64,000 nucleotides of DNA from Lentzea sp. NBRC 105346 (lineage in GTDB: Bacteria > Actinomycetota > Actinomycetes > Mycobacteriales > Pseudonocardiaceae), in contig NZ_BSTQ01000012.1 in the NCBI RefSeq assembly GCF_030269605.1, forward strand, positions 1 to 64,000. The letters are read 5' to 3'. The stretch's first letter is position 1. Each line of letters opens with the position of its first letter. The notes under the pieces are model-generated. The model was given only the letters and a program-made list of their open reading frames with translations. It did no database searches and was not told where the DNA came from. The translations under genes and the position numbers were made by a program. Of this stretch, positions 17,758 to 25,900 are shown piece after piece.

Positions 17758-17925
17758 ATGACCGTGTGGCGCACGAGCAGCTACAGCCCCAACGGCGACA
17801 GCTGTGTGGCGGTCGGCCGGGGTGTCGGTATCCGCGACACCAAGTCCCCGGCCGTGCACCTCCCGCTGAGCCCGTCCGCGTGGACGGCGTTCCTCGCCGC
17901 GGCCAAGCGCGAGCGGTTCCACTAG
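17758..17925 (+). CDS. DUF397-domain small protein (partner of the WhiJ-like regulator)
   Basis: The 55-residue protein begins MTVWRTSSYSPNGDSCVAV and ends with AWTAFLAAAKRERFH. The W-R-x-S-S-Y-S-x-x-x-x-x-C-V and VRDTK/SP patterns define DUF397, the family of BldB-like partners of DUF5753 regulators. GAGGAGG lies 8 nt before the ATG. The same strand carries a truncated second copy 1.35 kb downstream. Confidence 0.9.
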   Translation: MTVWRTSSYSPNGDSCVAVGRGVGIRDTKSPAVHLPLSPSAWTAFLAAAKRERFH

Positions 17926-18129
17926 GTCGGAGATCATTCAGCTGTCAGTGGGATGCCAAGGGCGTTGGACACACTGACCGTGCGATAGCTTCCCAATCCC
18001 CACAGACCACAAGGTTCCACAGGAGAACCCGCGCACGTCCCGGAAGCAATGCACGTCGAGCACGTCATTCGCCTCCGGGGGTGACGTTGGCCAGCGTTTC
18101 GAAGTAGCCCCTCGCCCATGCCATCAGCT
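17926..18129. other. Gap without gene
   Basis: The 204-bp stretch between the DUF397 gene and the 3' end of the frameshifted minus-strand gene holds no credible gene, repeat or clear terminator. Confidence 0.4.
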
Positions 18130-18767
18130 TCAGATCCATACCTCTCGGGCACCGGGAGGTATGACGACATTGCTCTCCAGGAGCAACCCTTCTGTTCCAC
18201 ACGGCCGGATTCCCAGCGCGGCACAGTAGCGGTCCAGCATGTCGACGGTGAACCGGTCGCGAATCCGCTGCTTCGAGTAGTTCTGCGGCTCCTCGAAGTC
18301 CAGCGGTGTTCCCGACTGCTCGAACACCCACCGCCCGTCGTCGATCGCGTCGATGGTCCGGACGTATCCGAGCGGCTTTTCGCCTTCCGGTCCCCAGAGG
18401 TGGAACTGCACCCCGCCGCCAACCTCATACCGCGAAACTCGATCTCCGATGCGGCCCGGCTGATGTTCAGCGCGCGCACCCCCATCCGCCTCGCGAGCAC
18501 TGCGCACGTGCTGGCCGCGTCCGTCTCACGTGCGAAACAGTCGAAGTAGGCGACCCACGGTCCGGCGGTGACGAGCAACTCCCTCGGGCGTGCCGTGGTC
18601 AGCAACGGGTTGAGATGCTTCAACTGTTCAGCCAACGGCCCCGCGGTCTTGCTCAGCCGAGGGCGGTAGCCGAGTTCCGTGCGCCAGGCCAGCAACTCAC
18701 GTCCGACGGCGTCCAGCGGCGCCTCGACAAAGCCCGCCGACGCGGTGAAGAAGTCGGTGAGTTCCAT
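18130..18767 (-). pseudogene. Frameshifted gene of unknown function (accessory island)
   Basis: Two minus-strand frames together make one protein of about 212 residues. The first part (from ATG 18767: MELTDFFTASAGFVEAPLD ... RRMGVRALNISRAASEIEFR) runs into non-coding-looking sequence after about 18435. The sensible continuation (RYEVGGGVQFHLWGPEGEKP ... SNVVIPPGAREVWI) lies one base back in another frame and ends at 18130. A single missing base near 18430-18440 (for example a C in TTTCGC-GGTATG) would restore it. Real decay or a sequencing error are both possible. The ATG overlaps the stop of the YcxB-like gene (TGATG). I do not recognise the family; its place behind an RHS toxin suggests an extra immunity gene. 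Confidence 0.7.
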
Positions 18768-19270
18768 CAACCCGCCGTGACCATCCCGCGGTCCCAGAAG
18801 AACATCCTCATCTCGGCGTGCTGCTGATCGGTGAAGAACTTCTTCGGCAGCCCGACCGTGCAGCCCTTGACCTCACTCTCGAACACCCACGCGTCGTCGG
18901 TCTCACGCACGGCTTTCACCATGCTCCAGTCGCGTTTCGAGGTCCCGGTCGGCGAGCCGATCTCGAAGCCCTCCGCGGTGAGGTGGTACGTCCACGGCAC
19001 CTGAGGCAGCCGCTTGAGGTTCCGATACGACAAGGCGTGCATCAACGTCGGCGTCAGCAGTGCGAACACCCCCACGACAACCGCGAGGATGTACTCGGGC
19101 CTCGGGCTGAAGATCACCCCCAGCAGGAACATCGGGATCAGGATCGCCCCGATGAGCCGATATCTGCGGAAGTGCCGGCCCAGCGGGGCGTCCACCACCA
19201 CCTTGAACGTCGCACGATCCATCAACCCACTCGCCTGAATGTCCAACAACCAAGACCCTTCATGATCCAT
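18767..19270 (-). CDS. YcxB-like membrane protein
   Basis: The product is about 167 residues, with two adjacent membrane helices (LIGAILIPMFLLGVIF and ILAVVVGVFALLTPTLM) and a C-terminal soluble domain of YcxB type (TYHLTAEGFEIGSPTGTSKRDWSMVKAVRETDDAWVFE ... FFTDQQHAEMRMFFWDRG). The start is uncertain: ATG 19270 is used here, ATG 19222 is an alternative, and no ribosome-binding site is obvious. The frame runs further upstream across the DUF397 remnant, which is probably chance. It is coupled by TGATG to the frameshifted gene. Possible accessory immunity protein (inference). Confidence 0.75.
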   Translation of the reverse strand: MDHEGSWLLDIQASGLMDRATFKVVVDAPLGRHFRRYRLIGAILIPMFLLGVIFSPRPEYILAVVVGVFALLTPTLMHALSYRNLKRLPQVPWTYHLTAEGFEIGSPTGTSKRDWSMVKAVRETDDAWVFESEVKGCTVGLPKKFFTDQQHAEMRMFFWDRGMVTAG

Positions 19271-19277
19271 CGGACGT

Positions 19278-19391
19278 GCGATCGGCCGGGGAGTCGGCAT
19301 CCGCGACACCAAATCCCCGGCCGTGCATCTCCCGCTGAGCCCGTCCGTGTGGACGGCATTTCTCACCGTCGCTATGCGCGGGCAGCTCCAC
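19278..19391 (+). pseudogene. Truncated DUF397 gene remnant
   Basis: This stretch encodes, in frame, AIGRGVGIRDTKSPAVHL and PLSPSVWTAFLTVAMRGQ, aligning without gaps to residues 18-55 of the DUF397 protein at 17809-17922 (both 114 bp). The first 17 codons and the stop codon are missing. It is in direct orientation relative to the intact copy, and the 3' end of the minus-strand immunity candidate (to 19372) overlaps it. It looks like a duplication or recombination scar. Confidence 0.85.
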
Positions 19392-19965
19392 CAAGATCGT
19401 CAAGGTTGATCACGTGATCGACGACCGGCCAGCTCGCGTTCTCAACGTCGTAGAACGCGACAACGAGCTCATTCGGCTGTCCCGCACGAACTGAATCCAC
19501 CGGACCCTGGTAGCGGAACTCGCCCACGATTTCGGCTTGCCCGTTGACGAGCCAGACGACCTTCGCGGAGGCGACCGCCAGCAGCGACCCGTGCCGCAGT
19601 TCAACGATTCCGACGAAGTCGACGGTCGAGATTCCGGTTGCCCCCAGGGGAAGCTCCCGCTTCACCCGACCATCGACATATCCGATCAAGTAGGCGCGAT
19701 CCTCGCCTGCGACCACGAGCAGCTGACCCGATTCCCAGCCGGCCGCCCGGTAATCGACGGTGTGGTTGTCGACCTCGGCACTCGTGATGTCCGGGGCGAA
19801 ATCAGGGAGAACCGTGCGCCATAGCTCACGATCACCCTCCACAGCGACCAGGGAAACGTTTGGCGGCCTGGTCGACATCATTACGTCGACCTCGTCAACC
19901 ACTACCCGGACGTCGTCGTTCAACTCCAGGAACTCCTCGGAGTTGAGCAAACCGCGCAACGTCAC
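19372..19965 (-). CDS. Probable immunity protein for the RHS-PIN toxin
   Basis: The 197-residue soluble protein has repeated beta-strand-like segments (VSLVAVEGDRELWRTVLP; GQLLVVAGEDRAYLIGYVDG; GSLLAVASAKVVWLVNGQ). Its GTG start overlaps the TGA of the RHS toxin gene (GTGA at 19962-19965), so toxin and partner are translationally coupled. Gene position directly after a polymorphic toxin is the standard place of an immunity gene, which is the basis for the call; I do not recognise the fold. The last six or so codons run over the DUF397 remnant, so its present C-terminus may have been created by recombination. Confidence 0.7.
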   Translation of the reverse strand: MTLRGLLNSEEFLELNDDVRVVVDEVDVMMSTRPPNVSLVAVEGDRELWRTVLPDFAPDITSAEVDNHTVDYRAAGWESGQLLVVAGEDRAYLIGYVDGRVKRELPLGATGISTVDFVGIVELRHGSLLAVASAKVVWLVNGQAEIVGEFRYQGPVDSVRAGQPNELVVAFYDVENASWPVVDHVINLDDLGGAARA

Positions 19966-22900
19966 TTCACCACCCTGAACGGCAACCGGAGACCTGTACC
20001 TGGAATATTGATAATACCACCCATACCGAACGCCCTGCCGAGGGTATTCGCATCCGCGGTGATGAAGAGATCGGCTCTGGCGACGGCGGCCTCGACGATG
20101 TTCAAGGCATCCCCGGCATTACCGCGATGGAACTTGAAACCGTTCATGATTTCAGCGAGCCGAGTCGCCGGAAGGGCAGTCCCAATTTCCTCGACGGCGA
20201 TCGCGGCGACACCTCGTTTTGCCAGGAAGTCGGCGACGTTCTTGACCTGGGTGGCGGATTCCGCGAGCTCACGGACAACGTTGGGTGTTGCGATGAGCTC
20301 ATCGCCCTCCCGCAAGAGAGGCTTCACGAGCTCGTCGAACTTCACCAGGGCATCGGTGTCGATCGCGACTCTCCGCGCACCTTCCTTGAGGAATCCCTTG
20401 ATGGAATTGACCGCTCCCCTGGCCAGCCCGGAACCACCACCGACGAAGAGCGTGGCACCGATGGCGGTCCACTCACCGACCTTGTAGGCGTCCGAGTCCT
20501 CGTGCGTCCGGTCCTCGAGGCCGAACATCTCGTTGGCGGTGTCCTCCGCGAACTGACGAGGGTTGAACCAGGGTCCGAACGGGTTGAACAGCGTGTCGTT
20601 CACCGCGACCACGAAGTCGCTGGCCGCCTGGATGTCGTCCGTGTGCTCCACGAAGAAGTCGCCGATGTCGGACAAGCCCTGGTCGACCGCGTCTCCCGTG
20701 TCGCTGACCGCGTCGCACACGCTCTGGATCCAGTCCCAGCAGTGACCGTCGTTCTCGATGCGGGAGATCGGGTTGCCGCCGGTGAAGGCGTAGCGGTTGC
20801 CGGTGAACGCATCCGTGCCGAGCTTCATGTCGGAGAGCGCGCCGTTGTACATGTCGCGCGTCATGAACCGGTTGAGGCCGGGGTTGTAGTCGCGGAACCC
20901 CATGTCGTACGAACCCGACGACGGGTCGAAGCGTTTGCCGTTGTAGCGGTAGAAGTTGAACGGCTGCTTGCCCGGCTGCTGCGCGTCCGGCTTGTCGATG
21001 CCGGTGAAGGCCTCCTTGTCGTCCTTGCCGTAGGCCGTGTACCCGTACGTGGCCCGTGTGTCGCCGTTGTCCTTGGTGAGGGTTTCGACGTCGGTGTGCG
21101 GGTTGTAGCCGTAGTAGGAGTCTTCGGCGACTTCCGGTCCGGCGCCGTCGGTGTCCTTCTTGATCTGCGCCAGCCGCTGCCCGAACGCGTCGTACTGGTA
21201 TGTGCGCTGCAGCTGGCCCGCGATCGTCTCGGAGACGACCTTGTCGGTCAGGCCGAGGTAGGCGAAGTCGGTGGTCTTGCCGTCCTCGGTCTTCGACGAT
21301 GTGCGGTCGAGCGGGTCGTAGGCGTAGGCGGTGGTCTTCAGGCCACCACCGTCGGCCTGCTTGCGGTGCTCGATCGTGCGGTCGAAGCCGTCGTACTTGT
21401 AGGACTCGATGATCTGGCCGGCCGCGGTGACGGTGTCCAGCCGGCCGAACGGGTCGTAGTTGTACGACGCCGTCGCACCCGACGTCGACGCCGACAGCAG
21501 GCGGTTGCGGTCGTAGTTGAACGTCGTCGTCTTGCCTTCAAGAGTCGAGGACGTGACGTTGCTGTTGGCGTCGTGGACGTAGTCCTCGGTCTCCAGCACC
21601 GCGCCCGCCGCGGACTTCTTGGTGGCGTTGCGGATCCGGTCCAGCGGGTCGTAGGTGTACTCGTGGACCTCGTCCAGATACGCGGCGGCGTTGTCCGCAT
21701 TCTGGATCTTCGAGGCGTCCTTGATCCGGTTGCCGTTGGCGCTGTAGTCGATCGTGTGCTGCGCCACCAGCGTGCCGCCGGACTTGGACTCCACCTGCGT
21801 GGCGACGGCTCCGTCGAGGTGGTAGCCGTAGACCGTCTTGTTGCCGTTGGACTTGGTCTCCTCCTTCACCTGACCGCGGTCGGTGTAGGTGAAGGACGTG
21901 ATCTTCGGTGAACCGCCGGTCTCGGTGTTCTTCACCTGCTCGACCAGGTCGCGCGGGTTGTAGGTGAACTCCGAGGACTGCTTGTCGTGGCCACGGGTGA
22001 GTGGAGCGCCGTTCTCGTTGTAGGAGAACGTGGTCGTCGCCTTGACCACCGACGCCAGCTTCTCCTCGACCTTGGTGAGCTGGTTCAACCCGTTGTAGGT
22101 CAACACATAGGCGTCAATCTTCGCGCCGGGTGAGGAGTCGGTCAGGCCGGTGAGGTTGCCGTTGGCGTCGTAGGACTGGCCGAACGTCTTCGACTCGTTG
22201 TCCGGGTCCGCGGCGTTGTTACGCACCAGCTTCACCGCATCGGCGAGCACGGTGCCGTTCGCCTGATCGGACAGGGTGATCTTGGCGGCGTTGCCCGCGG
22301 TGAAGGTGGAGCTGCCGATGCTCACCCACTCGCCACCGCGTTGGGTCTGGTCGACGTTCACCGTGGACTGCGCGGTACCCGTGTCGACCTTGTACGGCGC
22401 GTTGGTCGCCGCTCCCGAAACGCCGGACGGGTACTTGACGAAGACCTCGTAGGAGCCGTCCTGCGGGATCACCGGCTTCCACGTGAACGTGGTGGCGCCC
22501 GTGCCCTGTGCGGTGGAGCGGTAGTCGTACCCCTGGAAACCCTGGCCGGACAGAGCTGTGGACCAGTTGCCGGCCAGTTCGATGAATCCGGTGTCGGAGT
22601 TGTCGGTCAGCGCGACGTGCAGGCCGACCGGTACACCACTGTCCGAACGCGACTTGAGCTTGCCGTCCGGGAAGTAGTCCCACGTCATCGTCCGGCCCGA
22701 CGAACCACCCGCGGACGTCAGCGTGCGCGAGGCCTGCTGCCCCAACGGGGTGTAGTCGTAAGCGGTGACGATGTCCCACGGATCGGTGGACGTGCGGACC
22801 CAGCCGTTGTCGAAGTAGGAGTACTTGGACACATTGCGGACGGCCTGGCCCTGTGACGGCGGAGCGCTGACCTCCTTGATCCGGCCCACCGCGTCATAGG

Positions 22901-25900
22901 TGTAGATCGTCTTGTCCGGCGTCTTGTACTGCGCGTCGTCCTTGTCGAACGGCGTGAGCCTCTCGATCGGCCGGTTCAGCTTGTCGTAGGTGGTCTGTAC
23001 GGCGAAGTCGTCCGGGTCGTCGGTCGTCTCCACGCCCCGCGGGGTGATGACGCGAGTCTGGTTGCCCGCCTCGTCGTACTCGAACTTCGTGACGCGGGTG
23101 ACGCCGGCCTTGTGCGGGACCTGCGCCTCGACCAGCATCGACCGCTGGTCGTACACCAGGGTGGTGGTGTTGTTCTCCTTGTCGCGCTTGGAGATGACGT
23201 TGCCGTCGCGGTCGTAGCCGACGTGGTCGGCCTTGCCCGCCGCGTCGACCGTGTCGACCGTGCGGTGGTTGAGGTCGTAGGTGACCTTGCTGGTGTAGTC
23301 GGCGGTGTCCGCGGTGGCGTTCTTGCGCGGGTCCACCACGGTGACGACGTTGCCGACGCGGTCGTACTCGTAGGTGATCTTCTTGTTGTCCGCGTTGGTG
23401 GTCGCGGTCAGCTGGTAGATCTCGTCGTAGTCGTACCGGACCACGTAGTCGTTGGGATCGCCCGTGGTGAGGTTGCCCAGCGGTTGCGTCTCGGTCTTGA
23501 GGTTTCCGACCTTGTCGTAGGTGAAGCTCGCCTTGCGCTCGGGGCCGGTCGGGGTGTCCTTCGGTGCGTTCGTCGAGGTGATCTGGTCGGCGTTGTCATA
23601 CACCGCCGTGGACACCGCGCCGTTCGGCGCGGTCGCCTGGGTGACGTTGTCGTTGGCGTCGTACACCGGCGCAGGCGTGGTGATGAACTGCCCGGCGGCC
23701 TGATCCTTCGGCGCCTTCGTCTCCAGCGGACGACCGAACACGTCATAGCCGACCGTCGTGGTCTTGCCCGACGCGTCGGTCAGCGACAACACGTTGCCGC
23801 GCACGTCGTAGACCAGGTTGGTCTCGTTGTTGTACGGGTCCCTGGTCTTCCTCGGAGATCCACTCGGGTCGAAGTCGGAGAACGTGGTGGTGTTCTCGTT
23901 GGCGTCCGTCGTGCTCTGCAGCTGACCGAACTGGTCGTAGCTGTGGACGGTCTTGTAGTCGTCCGGCGACGGCGTCGGGACACCCTTCGGGTCGGTGACC
24001 GACGTCAGGTTTCCCTTGGCGTCGTAACCGAACGCCCACGTGCGACCTTCCGGTGTCGTCTTCGACGACAGCTCGGCGACGTAGCCGTTGAGCGAGGTCT
24101 GGTAGCTCAACGTCGTGGCGGGCCAGTTGTTCGCCACCGCCTCCGCGTCCCGGATCGACGTCGGGTAGCCGGTCTTCGGGTCGTAGACCCAGGTCGAGGC
24201 CGCGCCGTTGTCCTCGGTCAGCTTGGTGACGTTGTTGTCGGCGTCCCACTCCAGCTGGGTGACCTGGTTCTTGGCGTTGGTGGTCTTGGTCGGGCGGCCG
24301 TAGCCGTCGATGCGGTACTTCGTGACGTGGTTCTCCGCATCGGTGACCGTCGACTCGACCTCAGAGCCGGCCTGGCCGTCCGGGTCGGCGTAGGCGAAGG
24401 TCGTGGCGTAGTTCAGGCGATCGGTGATCGTCTGAAGCTTCCACTTGTCCTTCGGGTCCACCGGCGCCGTGTAGTACGCGAGACCTGTGTCGTGGTTGCG
24501 CGGGTCGGTGACCTTGACCAGCTTGACGTTCTTGTTGCCCTGCGTCGCGTCATAGACGAACTTGAACGTCTTGGGCTGGGCGCTCCCGGCGCCGTCGACG
24601 AACTGGGTCAGCAAACCCTTGTCGTCATAGGAGAAGCTGATCGTGCGGCCCGAGATGTCCTTCAGCGACTGGACGTTGTCGATGATCTTCGGGTTCTGGG
24701 TCTCGCCCTTCTCCCAGTAGTCCAACGTGAGCGTCTGCCGGCCCGCGGGGTCGGTGACGTAGGCGAGGAACTTGCGCGGCTGGTTGTTCGACTTGCGCTC
24801 GGTGTAGGTGAACTTCTGCTCGTTGCCGTTCTTGTCCTTGACGGCGGTCAGCCAGCCCTCGTCGTCGAACAGGAACTCCGTGCGATCGGGGCGGGTCATC
24901 TTCCAGCGGCGTGACTTCTCCGCCTGCCCGTCGCGCTGCACATAAAGGTGCACACCGGCCGGAATGTCGTAGGTCCACTGCGCCGGGTCGGAGCTGTTGT
25001 GCTTGTTCAGGTTGAACGTGTGAGACGTGCCGTCCCCGTCGGGCAACGTGATCCGGGACGGGTAGTCCTGGCCCTTCGGGTGCAGCTCCAGATACGCGCC
25101 AAGGCGGGTCAAGCCACTCGCGGCCAGCGACCAGCCCTGACCCAACGACGTGGCCGAGGTGTCCATGCTGTTGTAGGTCAACCGCGTGAACGTGTTCAGC
25201 CCACGGCCGGGGTTCGCGAACGCGTCATAGGACCAGACCGTGTTGCCCGCGAACTGGTTCACCAGCACGTTCGACCCGGCACCGGTCGACTTGCCGGCGT
25301 AGGAGTAGAACTTCTCCAGGCCGAGCTGGTCGGAGGTCGGGTCCTCGACCGTGACGTTCTGCGGCAGCGCCGGGATCCCGCCCGTGGCGGACAGCCATGT
25401 GCCGGTGGTCTTGTTGCGCAGATCCCAGTTCAGCACGAACTGCTCGCGCTTGTTGCCCGCCTCGGACTGGATCGGCGTCTTCACCTGTGCCTGCACGGTG
25501 ACGCTGCCACCCGGCGGAACATCGGCCGGGAGCGCGGTTTCGAGGCGGTTGCCACCGGTGGTGACATCGGTGCCGTCGGGCAGGTTCCACCGGTACGACA
25601 CGACCTGGTCGGCGGCGCGCCAGGTGCTGGTGGTGGAGTTGGTGACCGTGACCGGGATCGTGTACTGGTCACCGGGGATCATCCGGATCGACGGGGTGTC
25701 CGGCGCGTAGTAGGTCATCTCCGCGGTCGGCTGCGTGTAGGTGACCGTGAGCTTCGGCCGCAACGCCTGTTCCTGTGCCTCGTCGGACAGGAACAGCACC
25801 CGCTGCAGCACGTTCTCGTCGCGCAGCTTGACCTCGTAGCCGTTGTTCGACGCCGGGGTGTCCACCCAGCCCTGCGCGAGCGACGTGACGTCCCAGATGT

